From Candidatus Nomurabacteria bacterium RIFCSPHIGHO2_01_FULL_39_10 (GTDB taxonomy: Bacteria; Patescibacteriota; Minisyncoccia; Phycocordibacterales; UBA9973), in the NCBI GenBank assembly GCA_001786805.1, contig MFTJ01000059.1, positions 1 to 18,488 of the forward strand: a stretch of 18,488 bases of DNA. The letters run 5' to 3'. Positions 11,795 through 18,488 of this stretch are shown here, in pieces; position 1 is the first letter of the stretch, and the number at the start of each line of letters is the position of its first letter. The notes under the pieces are model-generated. The model did not search any database. It was not told the DNA's origin and was given only the letters and a program-made list of their open reading frames with translations. A program made the position numbers and the translations under genes.

Positions 11795-13091
11795 ATTTCA
11801 GTTCCTTTAAGTATTCCAAAAGTTTGCTTAATTTTACGGTATCTTGAGAACGATTGCTCATATCCCGCACTATGACGGAATTATCAAGTGCTTCTTTCAC
11901 CCCAAAGATAAGCGTGTAGGGAATTGCAAGCTTTTCTGCTATTGCCAATTGCGAACCCAAACTATCTTTTGAAAGCGACTGGGCGATAGGAATATGAGCC
12001 TTGCGCAGTATTTCAATCACATTCAAACTTTTTAATTTTGCTTCAGCGCCAAGCTGGATGAAGTATATTTTCGGTTTCTTTAGTATGCGGGGCGCGAGCT
12101 TTTTATACCAAGGTGAGGAAACTATTCTATCCACTCCGATAGAAAATCCCGCCGCCGGCACATCTTTTTTTGATCCTATTTGGCGGGCTAAATAATCATA
12201 ACGTCCTCCTCCGGCAAGCGTTAGCGGCGCGTCGCCTTCCGCGTTTTTTTGTTCGATAATTTCAAAAACCGTACGAGTGTAGTAAGAAAGTCCTCGTACT
12301 AAATTTTTATTTATATTGTACTGTATATGCATTTCTTCCAAATACTCCAGCACTTCTTTGAAATGTTTTTTACATAAAGGACACAAAAATGAAACCGAAT
12401 CTGGAGCTTGCTCGTTCACTTCTTTTGTTTTTTCTTCTTTGGAATCCAGTATGCGGAGCGGATTTGTCTTTAGGCGCTCGCGGTCCACGGAGGGAAGCTG
12501 ATTTATGTGTTTTCGATAATAACTCGCAAGTTCTTTGATATATGCGCCCCGGCATTCTTTATCGCCGATGGAATTTATATCAATGGATAAATTGCTTGCT
12601 CCGGCTTCTTCCAGTATACTTATACAAGTTTTTATCACTACCGCATCCATAATGCTTTTTTCGCTTCCTATTGAATCGCAGTCAAATTGCCAAAATTGTC
12701 TATAGCGTCCGCGCTGAGGCTTATCGTGTCTGAAAGATGGTCCGTACTGATACAGCATTACCGGTTGGGGCATAGTTTGCATGCCGTGCTCAATATAAGC
12801 GCGCATCATTGGCGCGGTGTGTTCGGGCCGTAGCGCCAAATGATCTCCGCCCTTGGTTTTTAACGTATACATTTCTTTATCTACGATATCTGTGCCGACA
12901 CCCACTCCGGCAGTAAAAATTTCTTCATTTTCCAACATCGGAGTTTCAAGTGGTTTAAAGCCGTAATAAACCGCCACCTCCTGAGCTTTTTCAAAAAAGC
13001 CCTGAAAAGCATAGTATTCTTCATTAAGCAGGTCTCTCATCCCTTTTGGCGATGCCACACTTGATATTTTGTTTTTAGTATTTTTACTCAT
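11793..13091 (-). CDS. hisS: Histidyl-tRNA synthetase
   Basis: This 432-residue class II synthetase charges tRNA-His. Visible are KGMRDLL at the start of the catalytic domain, LRPEHTAPMMR (87-97), motif 2 FRHDKPQRGRYRQFW (120-134), the HisA blocks LVRGLSYYTRTVFE (264-277, usually GLDYY; the catalytic Arg266 is kept) and GGGRYDYL (294-301), and motif 3 GFSIGVDRI (315-323). A C-terminal anticodon-binding domain follows. A CPLCKKHF segment near 237-244 sits in the insertion domain. A longer frame opens at 13136, but that start would overlap the 3' end of lepB and add 15 residues absent from the family, so the ATG at 13091 is preferred. It is the second gene of the lepB operon. Confidence 0.93.
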   Translation of the reverse strand: MSKNTKNKISSVASPKGMRDLLNEEYYAFQGFFEKAQEVAVYYGFKPLETPMLENEEIFTAGVGVGTDIVDKEMYTLKTKGGDHLALRPEHTAPMMRAYIEHGMQTMPQPVMLYQYGPSFRHDKPQRGRYRQFWQFDCDSIGSEKSIMDAVVIKTCISILEEAGASNLSIDINSIGDKECRGAYIKELASYYRKHINQLPSVDRERLKTNPLRILDSKEEKTKEVNEQAPDSVSFLCPLCKKHFKEVLEYLEEMHIQYNINKNLVRGLSYYTRTVFEIIEQKNAEGDAPLTLAGGGRYDYLARQIGSKKDVPAAGFSIGVDRIVSSPWYKKLAPRILKKPKIYFIQLGAEAKLKSLNVIEILRKAHIPIAQSLSKDSLGSQLAIAEKLAIPYTLIFGVKEALDNSVIVRDMSNRSQDTVKLSKLLEYLKELK

Positions 13092-13107
13092 TTGTTTGTT
13101 TATCTTG

Positions 13108-13674
13108 TTATTTATATTGACCTGGTAATACATCAACTAGATTATTTATCGGCCATAAACGCAGACGCAAAAGCGCTCTGCCTGTCAGCAGATTTCTTTT
13201 TACCGCTCCCCAATATCTTGAATCAGAACTGCCGCTTCTGTTGTCGCCCATTACGAAATACTCGTCATTCTTCAAAATCAAACGCGCGTCAATCCCGCCG
13301 ATATTTTTTACAAAAGTCTGGTTTAATTGGAATCCATTAGGATGTTCTTGGTCGATAATTGTAACTTTATTTTCTCGGCTTTTAACATCAATCGTCTCTC
13401 CAGGGAGACCGATGATTCTCTTAATATAAAATTTTGTCGTGTCATTTGGATACCGAAAGACGACAACATCATCTCTCTGCGGATCGCCCATTCTATAAGA
13501 TATTTTATCTATTATTAAATAATTTCCGTTCTGAAAAGTAGGAACCATAGAATTTCCTGATACCACATATGAGCTAAATATAAACCAGCGGATAGGTAAA
13601 ACAATAATCAGCGCCAATGCCACAAAACGCACAAGTTCCCAAAACGATTGCCACTTTGTTTTTTTTGGTTCCAC
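13108..13674 (-). CDS. lepB: Signal peptidase I
   Basis: This 188-residue membrane protease cleaves Sec and Tat signal peptides on the outer face of the membrane. A single transmembrane helix (about 14-34) is followed by SGNSMVPT with nucleophile Ser42, the general-base motif YIKRIIGLPGE with Lys85, and the MGDNRSGSSDSRYWG box (142-156). The start is taken as GTG 13674 because a minus-strand extended -10 (TGTTATACT) ends 6 nt before it. An ATG at 13692 in the same frame lies inside that promoter, so it cannot be the start if the promoter is real. It heads the lepB-hisS-def-fmt operon. Its substrates would include the M23 peptidase at the window start. Confidence 0.92.
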   Translation of the reverse strand: MEPKKTKWQSFWELVRFVALALIIVLPIRWFIFSSYVVSGNSMVPTFQNGNYLIIDKISYRMGDPQRDDVVVFRYPNDTTKFYIKRIIGLPGETIDVKSRENKVTIIDQEHPNGFQLNQTFVKNIGGIDARLILKNDEYFVMGDNRSGSSDSRYWGAVKRNLLTGRALLRLRLWPINNLVDVLPGQYK

Positions 13675-13680
13675 CAAAAC

Positions 13681-13689
13681 AGTATAACA
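13681..13689 (-). promoter_or_regulatory. Extended -10 (TGTTATACT) for lepB-hisS-def-fmt
   Basis: On the minus strand TG-T-TATACT reads from 13689 to 13681 and the GTG start follows after 6 nt. It faces away from the pth promoter about 35 bp off, so the lepB-pth gap holds divergent promoters. Confidence 0.62.
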
Positions 13690-13699
13690 CAAAAAAAAC

Positions 13700-13730
13700 T
13701 TGACATTGCGCAGTAATTATATGTTACTAT
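13700..13730 (+). promoter_or_regulatory. Promoter of pth (TTGACA, extended -10 TGTTACTAT)
   Basis: A perfect TTGACA -35 is at 13700-13705, and TG-T-TACTAT at 13722-13730 ends 6 nt before the ATG at 13737. The spacer is 19 bp, long for sigma-70, but the extended -10 can compensate. A TATAAT at 13730-13735 is too close to the ATG to be the main -10. Confidence 0.55.
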
Positions 13731-13736
13731 ATAATC

Positions 13737-14264
13737 ATGAAATTAGTTGTTGGCTTAGGCAATCCGGGCAAAGAGTACGAAAATACCAGGCATAATACCG
13801 GGCGTATTTTAGTTGGGCTGATAGAAAAAAAACTAGAAGATAGCAAGATAAAATTTATTACACCGGATAATTTTATGAATAACTCCGGTAAAGCAGTAGT
13901 GCCTTTGGTAAAAACCAAAAAAGATTTGAAGAATCTCGTCGTCATTTATGACGATATTGATTTACCACTCGGCAAGATAAAAATTTCTTTCAATCGCTCT
14001 TCCGGCGGACACAACGGTTTAGGCTCGGTAATTAAAGCTCTTAAATCAGAAGAATTTTTGCGCATTCGCATCGGCATTTCTCCCGCCACCCCGAAGGGCG
14101 TGGTAAAGAAACCAAAAGGGGAGAAAGCAGTATTAAATTTCCTGCTCGGCGAATATAACAAATTAGAACTGGAAACAATCAAAAAACTGAGCAAGACTGT
14201 CGCCGAAGCTGTCGAAACAATCTTTGCCGAAGGCAAAGACAAGGCTATGAGTTTGTATAACTAA
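13737..14264 (+). CDS. pth: Peptidyl-tRNA hydrolase, compact form
   Basis: This 175-residue enzyme recycles peptidyl-tRNA that drops off ribosomes. The catalytic set is complete: Asn9 in GLGNPG, His19 in NTRHN, Asn48 in FMNNSG, Asp72 in YDDIDLPLG and Asn93 in GGHNGL. Compared with the E. coli enzyme, where the His-to-Asn distance is 48 residues, this distance is only 29, so about 19 residues (a beta-hairpin region) are missing between the first two catalytic elements. The rest of the chain is normal, so this looks like streamlining, not decay. A small unknown gene follows after 6 nt. The ATG is 6 nt from the -10, predicting a leaderless mRNA. Confidence 0.92.
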   Translation: MKLVVGLGNPGKEYENTRHNTGRILVGLIEKKLEDSKIKFITPDNFMNNSGKAVVPLVKTKKDLKNLVVIYDDIDLPLGKIKISFNRSSGGHNGLGSVIKALKSEEFLRIRIGISPATPKGVVKKPKGEKAVLNFLLGEYNKLELETIKKLSKTVAEAVETIFAEGKDKAMSLYN

Positions 14265-14270
14265 AATATT

Positions 14271-14612
14271 ATGAAACAAGGACCACCACAAAATTCTCCG
14301 ACTCCTGAATCGGGACCAAAAATTCTGAGTTTTGAAGAATTTAGCGACCGTACATTAGATGCTCCCAGTACCATACCTAGGTATAATAATTTTTTTATGT
14401 TTTTTTCGTCGGGAGTGGGTAAAATTTATCGACAGCAGAAATGTTACAAAAAATTTTTATCAGAACATCCAGATAAGGCTATGTCGTTATGCGATAAACT
14501 ACAAAGCTGCAATTACACTTCAGAGTCTTTAAAGCCTCTTGATAGAGAACTTTATGAAGCCTACAAAATAATGCGCAGTTATGGTATCTCAGACAAAGAC
14601 CTTTTTTCTTGA
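14271..14612 (+). CDS. Hypothetical 113-residue protein downstream of pth
   Basis: I do not recognise this protein. Residues 1-38 are Pro/Ser-rich and probably disordered (GPPQNSPTPESGP). Residues 39-113 contain NNFFMFFSSGVGKIY, which is short for a membrane span, then charged helical stretches (QQKCYKKFLSEHPDKAMSLC, ELYEAYKIMRSYGISDKDLF). Two Cys are present but not in a metal-binding pattern. It starts 6 nt after the pth stop without a Shine-Dalgarno, so it is almost certainly co-transcribed with pth. It ends with TGA and is convergent with the PaaX/Cas2-like gene. Codon and base use look like the neighbours, so no sign of transfer. Confidence 0.72.
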   Translation: MKQGPPQNSPTPESGPKILSFEEFSDRTLDAPSTIPRYNNFFMFFSSGVGKIYRQQKCYKKFLSEHPDKAMSLCDKLQSCNYTSESLKPLDRELYEAYKIMRSYGISDKDLFS

Positions 14613-14645
14613 TTTATTGTGTATTCTTTTCGTTTAAATCTATTC

Positions 14646-14677
14646 AGCAATAACAAACGGTCGTACACTATTGCTGT
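14646..14677. repeat. Direct repeat copy 1, downstream of the PaaX/Cas2-like gene
   Basis: This 32-bp stretch matches 15254-15285 at 30 of 32 positions, with the last 23 bp (14655-14677) identical. It contains a dyad: AGCAATA (14646-14652) and TATTGCT (14669-14675) are perfect complements 16 nt apart. It ends one base before the stop codon of the gene it borders. Confidence 0.85.
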
Positions 14678-14678
14678 T

Positions 14679-15242
14679 TCAGGATAAACCAAATTTCTTC
14701 ATTAAATGCAGTTCGTTGTCTACACTGTCAGCCAAAATAAATCGTACATGTTTTTTTGCATTATAAAATTCCAAAATAAATTCTATCTCTCTGTCGCAAG
14801 AATAAGGATATACAAATACCGATTTCTGAAGTTCAACAAGACCTATTTCTCTAAAATGTATTCGGAGAGAATCTCTTAACCTTCTCAATTTCTCCGGAAT
14901 ATCAAACATAACTATACGCCATTTTTTGTCCCAGTTTTTTGGTTTTTTGATTTCTATTTTATCTATATTAAATCGTAGGGCTTTTCGTTTTCCATTTTCG
15001 CTTAAGATCAAAGTTGTCGTACCATCTTTATTATCTTTTTCTTGAACTAAGTTAGAGGTATAAAGAGAATTAATTGCTCTTTGTAGGGCTTGGCGATTTA
15101 TTTTTTCCCATTCTTTTGGAATTTGTTTCAGAATCCACCAATGTTTCTTAGGTGATTGAGTCAGACCGAGCGCTAAACCAGCGAGCAAAAGCAAAAGGAT
15201 TTTCTTTTTTAAATTTCCCATTCTCGGGTCATTATGTCCCAT
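14679..15242 (-). CDS. PaaX-like protein with N-terminal helix-turn-helix and Cas2-like domain
   Basis: This 187-residue protein has an N-terminal winged-helix-like part (10-85: KKKILLLLLAGLALGLT, then INRQALQRAINSLYTSNLVQ, then a TTTLILSENGKRKAL wing). A Cas2/PaaX_M-like ferredoxin fold follows at about 100-185 (WRIVMFDIPEKLRRLRDSLR, GLVELQKSVFVYPY). Such solitary genes are frequent in CPR genomes and are often labelled Cas2, but no CRISPR array or cas1 is present here. A DNA-binding regulator is more likely than an adaptation nuclease. The ATG is 6 nt after an extended -10. Near-identical repeats bracket the gene, one overlapping its own promoter, which fits autoregulation. The function is not established. 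Confidence 0.78.
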   Translation of the reverse strand: MGHNDPRMGNLKKKILLLLLAGLALGLTQSPKKHWWILKQIPKEWEKINRQALQRAINSLYTSNLVQEKDNKDGTTTLILSENGKRKALRFNIDKIEIKKPKNWDKKWRIVMFDIPEKLRRLRDSLRIHFREIGLVELQKSVFVYPYSCDREIEFILEFYNAKKHVRFILADSVDNELHLMKKFGLS

Positions 15243-15248
15243 ATCTCT

Positions 15249-15257
15249 ATTATAGCA
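15249..15257 (-). promoter_or_regulatory. Extended -10 (TGCTATAAT) for the PaaX/Cas2-like gene
   Basis: On the minus strand TG-C-TATAAT ends at 15249, 6 nt before the ATG. The upstream part of this element and the whole -35 region lie inside direct repeat copy 2. Confidence 0.65.
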
Positions 15258-15285
15258 TTAATAAACGGTCGTACACTATTGCTGT
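15254..15285. repeat. Direct repeat copy 2, over the PaaX/Cas2-like promoter
   Basis: It matches copy 1 (14646-14677) at 30 of 32 positions in the same orientation, 608 bp away. Its dyad is AGCATTA/TATTGCT with one mismatch. Its position over the -35 region suggests a repressor operator. Confidence 0.85.
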
Positions 15286-15311
15286 CTATACTTAAGACTG
15301 AATTTATTTTT

Positions 15312-18300
15312 CTAAACCTCTTTCACTGCTTCGATAATGATGCTTTTTTCGCCGTTTCTGAGAGAGACTTTGCCGGAAAGGGCTATGCATTTTTCGGCGA
15401 CTAAAATATCAATTGACTCTTTGAAGATGGAAGGGAAGCAGACGGCCTCGATGGAGCCGGTTAAGTCAGCAATTTTAAGGAATGCCATTCTTTCATTGTT
15501 TTTTGTCACCACTTGTCTGGCGCTTTCTATTATTCCGGCGATAGTTATCTGAATTCCGTTGCCGACCTCTTCTTTTATTTTTTTAATGTTCATATTCCGG
15601 CTTTCCAGTTTCTCACGGAGGCGATCCAGCGGATGCCCGGAAATATAAAGTCCCAATAATTCCTTTTCCCAAAGCAGTTTTTCCGCTTGTGTGGCTTCTT
15701 TACCTCCCTGCAATTTAAATTCCGGAGCTTTTACTTCCGTTTTTCCGCCAAACAGCGAAATTTGATTTTTATTCTGTTTGTTTCCCTCGTGATTGTATTC
15801 AAGCATGGCTTCCAGATTTGAAAGCAATATGCCGCGGTCGCTCCATTCGTCCATACAGCCGGATTTGAACAACGCTTCCATAGACTTTTTATTTAAATTT
15901 TTATGCTTGATTCTGTCTAGAAAGTCGCTGATTGATTTGAATTTATCTCGCTCTTTGCGTTCTTTGATTATGGCGTCTGCAATGTCTGTTCCCAGATTTT
16001 TTATTGTGTAAAATCCGAATCTTATCTTTCCTCGGCTCGCCGTAACCTCTGGTGTAGGCGGCTCATTTCCATTTTGATAGTCTACTACCGTAAATCCGCC
16101 GTAGCTTTCGTTGATATGCGGAGGCAAAACAGGGATATTCATATTTTTGCACTCCTCAATTATTTCGGCGATTTTTTCTATATCGCCGGATTCCGCGGTT
16201 AGTATTGAAGCCATGTATTCTACAGGATAATTCGCTTTCATATATGCCGTCTGATAGGCGACTTTGCCGTAGGAAGCCGCATGCGCTTTGTTGAATCCGT
16301 AAGCTTGGAAAGGCTCGAAAAGTTTCCAGAGTTTCTCGGCGAATTCCGGAGTTTGTCCGTTCTCAATAATCCCTTTAGTGAATTTTTCCCTCTGCGCCGC
16401 CATTTCCGCGGGTATTTTCTTGCCGACAGCCTTACGAAAAGCGTCAGCTTCTTCCCAGTTGTAGCCAGCGAGTTCTATTGCCGAGAAAAGAAGGTCGTCT
16501 TGATAAACTATTAGCCCATAGGATTCTCCCAAATATTTTTTCATTCGGGGATCTAAATATTTTACGAGTTTTGGATTGTGTTTGCGCTTGATGTATTCCG
16601 GAATTGTTTCCATCGGTCCCGGGCGATAGAGAGCGACCATCGCATTAATGTCGTGGATAGAAGTAGGCTTCAATTCTTTTAGATACCTGGTCATGCCAGA
16701 GCCGTTCAGCTGGAAGAGTCCCTCTGTTTGGCCGGAAGCCAGCAGTTCAAAAGTTTTTTTGTCATCAACGGGAACATTATCTATATCTATATTTATATTG
16801 TAAAATTTTTTAACTAAATTTACGCTATCGGACAAGATGGATAAGTTTCTGATGCCGAGGAAATCAAACTTTAAAAGTCCTGCCATCTCCACGCTGTACA
16901 TGTCATATTGAGTGATTATTTTATTTTCTCCTTTTGGGTCGTATTGAAGCGGAACATATTCCACAAGCGGAAGCGGAGAAATGACGACTCCGGCGGCATG
17001 GACGGAAATATGCCGGACGCACCCTTCCAATTTTTTTGCCAAGTCTATTATTTGCTTGGTGTCTTTTTCCGTTTTATAGGCTTGCGTGAGTTCCGGCACT
17101 ATTTCCATAGCATGGTCAATAGTCATTGGCATGCCTTGGGAGCCCATTGGAATCATTTTGGAAAGCCGGTCGCCAATAGTATACGGAAAGCCGAGCGCGC
17201 GGGCGACATCTTTGACCGCTCCGCGCGCCATCATCGTGCCAAAAGTTCCGATTTGCGCGACCTTGTTTTCTCCATATTTCTTTTTGACATATTCAATCAT
17301 TTCATCCCGCCGGTTATCCGCAAAATCCATATCTATATCCGGAGCCGATGGGCGGAAAGGATTTAGAAATCTTTCAAAGGGCAGTTTATATTCTATCGGG
17401 TTGATATTTGTAATGCCTAAAAGATAAGTTGCCATTGATCCTGCGACCGAGCCTCTGATTGCGGTTAAGATACTGTTTTCTTTCGCAAATCGCAAAAGGT
17501 CGCCAACCACGAGAAAGTATGGAGCGTAGCCTTTATCTTTAATTATTTTTAGTTCATATTCCACGCGCTCTTTTATTTCCGGAGTTTTTTTTAAATTTAA
17601 TCTTTCAAAACCCGCATAAGTTAGTTCACGCAGTTTTTCATCATAATTTTTCCCCTCAGGTATTTTAAAATCAGGGAAAACCCATTTACTAAGCTCCAAT
17701 TCCAGATTGCACATATCTGCCACTTTCATGGTATTAGTAACGGCTTCCGGAATATCTTTAAACGCTTCAAAAGCTTTTTCAGTATCAATAAAAGAAAAAT
17801 CATCATTGGAAAATTCAAATTTCGCGCCGTCCTTCACATCACCTTGTGTATTTATTTGGAGCAAAGTATGATGCGCGTCATGGTCATCACTGCAGGGATA
17901 GTGCGAGTCCTGCGTTCCGACAATCATAATATTATGTTTTTTTGCGAGTTCTATTAATGCCTCTCGCACATTTTTATCGTTTTCTATCGAAGGGTGGCAT
18001 TGAATTTCTATGAAATAATTTTCTTTGCCGAAAATATTCTGATACTCGCGCACGAGCTCATCTGCTTTTTTCATATCGCCTCTCATTACCGTCTGGGACA
18101 ATTCTCCGCCCAGACAGCCGGATAAAGCGATGATGCCTCCGGCATATTTTCTCAGTATTTCTTTATCCATTCGCGGCTTGTAATAATATCCTTCAAGGTT
18201 CGCAATAGTCACTAATTTTATTAAATTTTTATACCCTTCTAAATTTTTTGCGAGCAGGGTGAGGTGATAATATCTTTTTGTTCCTCCGGCTTCTGTGGTT

Positions 18301-18488
18301 CTGTCTTTTCGCGAACCAGCAGTCATATAGGCTTCCACCCCGATAATGGGTTTGATGCCTTCTTTTTTAGCCAGCTTGTAAAATTCTATCGCGCTGTACA
18401 TGTTGCCATGATCGGTGATAGCCATAGCGGGCATGTTGAATTTCTTTGCCAATTTCACCAAATCTTCAAGCTTCGAAAGCCCGTCCAA
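15312..18488 (-). CDS. dnaE: DNA polymerase III alpha subunit (5' end outside the window)
   Basis: This is the main replicative polymerase; 1058 residues are visible and the N-terminus is cut by the window edge. In visible numbering, the PHP domain shows TDHGNM (25-30), GVEAYM (50-55) and TQDSHY (192-197). The polymerase core has RGSVAGSMATYLLGIT and the catalytic PDIDMDF (383-389; Asp386, Asp388). Fingers, a helix-hairpin-helix region, and a C-terminal OB-fold (ITIAGIIESARQVVTKNN...) follow. The first visible codon is TTG for a Leu in the middle of the PHP domain, not a start. No intein or repeat insertion is seen. The stop is 27 bp from repeat copy 2. Confidence 0.95.
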   Translation of the reverse strand: MDGLSKLEDLVKLAKKFNMPAMAITDHGNMYSAIEFYKLAKKEGIKPIIGVEAYMTAGSRKDRTTEAGGTKRYYHLTLLAKNLEGYKNLIKLVTIANLEGYYYKPRMDKEILRKYAGGIIALSGCLGGELSQTVMRGDMKKADELVREYQNIFGKENYFIEIQCHPSIENDKNVREALIELAKKHNIMIVGTQDSHYPCSDDHDAHHTLLQINTQGDVKDGAKFEFSNDDFSFIDTEKAFEAFKDIPEAVTNTMKVADMCNLELELSKWVFPDFKIPEGKNYDEKLRELTYAGFERLNLKKTPEIKERVEYELKIIKDKGYAPYFLVVGDLLRFAKENSILTAIRGSVAGSMATYLLGITNINPIEYKLPFERFLNPFRPSAPDIDMDFADNRRDEMIEYVKKKYGENKVAQIGTFGTMMARGAVKDVARALGFPYTIGDRLSKMIPMGSQGMPMTIDHAMEIVPELTQAYKTEKDTKQIIDLAKKLEGCVRHISVHAAGVVISPLPLVEYVPLQYDPKGENKIITQYDMYSVEMAGLLKFDFLGIRNLSILSDSVNLVKKFYNINIDIDNVPVDDKKTFELLASGQTEGLFQLNGSGMTRYLKELKPTSIHDINAMVALYRPGPMETIPEYIKRKHNPKLVKYLDPRMKKYLGESYGLIVYQDDLLFSAIELAGYNWEEADAFRKAVGKKIPAEMAAQREKFTKGIIENGQTPEFAEKLWKLFEPFQAYGFNKAHAASYGKVAYQTAYMKANYPVEYMASILTAESGDIEKIAEIIEECKNMNIPVLPPHINESYGGFTVVDYQNGNEPPTPEVTASRGKIRFGFYTIKNLGTDIADAIIKERKERDKFKSISDFLDRIKHKNLNKKSMEALFKSGCMDEWSDRGILLSNLEAMLEYNHEGNKQNKNQISLFGGKTEVKAPEFKLQGGKEATQAEKLLWEKELLGLYISGHPLDRLREKLESRNMNIKKIKEEVGNGIQITIAGIIESARQVVTKNNERMAFLKIADLTGSIEAVCFPSIFKESIDILVAEKCIALSGKVSLRNGEKSIIIEAVKEV

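Noticed and set aside
13092..13136. HisRS start at ATG 13136
   Set aside because: It would overlap the 3' end of lepB and add an Asn-rich 15-residue stretch; the ATG at 13091 gives a normal 16-nt gap.
14646..15285. The two direct repeats as a CRISPR remnant next to a Cas2-like gene
   Set aside because: Only two copies, 608 bp apart with a whole gene between them; no spacer-sized intervals and no cas1 or other cas genes in the window.
16908..17427. Long plus-strand frames inside dnaE and similar antisense frames elsewhere
   Set aside because: Shadow frames of a well-supported gene, with low-complexity composition and no promoter or family motif.
15312..18488. Intein or repeat insertion in dnaE
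   Set aside because: The visible chain follows the family order without extra blocks and has about the normal length; no intein splice motifs seen.
1..18488. tRNA, rRNA, riboswitch or insertion sequence
   Set aside because: I looked in all gaps on both strands and saw no cloverleaf, rRNA-like stretch, T-box or transposase; the gaps are mostly under 100 bp.

Overview
The window is AT-rich and densely packed, with no gene-free stretch above about 120 bases. It looks like a chromosomal piece of a Candidate Phyla Radiation bacterium, most likely of the Parcubacteria group. This is an inference from the compact genes, a free-standing PaaX/Cas2-like gene, DUF6922 paired with an AbiEii-type nucleotidyltransferase, a shortened Pth, and palindromic repeats inside housekeeping genes. 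UGA is used as a normal stop by several genes, so the Gracilibacteria/Absconditabacteria code is excluded.

Layout. 1-1466: an exported M23 peptidase (minus) and a DUF2231 membrane protein (plus) fire from overlapping divergent promoters. 1510-4118: an accessory block with an orphan MntA-like nucleotidyltransferase, a DUF6922/AbiEii-like pair, a membrane-anchored peptidoglycan-binding protein, a 39-residue very basic protein and a RelB/RelE-like pair. 4141-4701: a small serine hydrolase. 4788-9491: a sugar-phosphate cluster with a HIGH-type nucleotidyltransferase, a HAD enzyme, a type II phosphomannose isomerase cupin and three GH130 domains in two genes. The second of those genes is a tandem fusion, and the first carries a strongly basic N-terminal tail. 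9513-10254: a small gene broken by one in-frame TAA, then hpf. 10241-13674 (minus): lepB-hisS-def-fmt, a protein maturation and translation operon. 13737-14612 (plus): pth and a small unknown gene. 14679-15242 (minus): the PaaX/Cas2-like gene, bracketed by near-identical direct repeats. 15312-18488 (minus): dnaE, cut by the window edge at its 5' end.

Two patterns span the window. First, a recognisable -10 hexamer, often an extended TGnTATAAT, lies 6 to 9 nt upstream of the first codon of twelve genes (13 nt at a thirteenth), which predicts leaderless or nearly leaderless mRNAs. Clear Shine-Dalgarno sequences are almost absent, even at internal operon genes. This pattern also corrects several start codons. 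Second, the 1.3 kb covering fmt and def is crowded with repeats: in-frame palindromic insertions in both genes, two degenerate heptamer arrays and a triplicated 9-mer.

The cupin and GH130 genes, together with the HAD enzyme, could form a short route between beta-mannosides, mannose phosphates and fructose-6-phosphate. The direction and substrates cannot be read from sequence alone.
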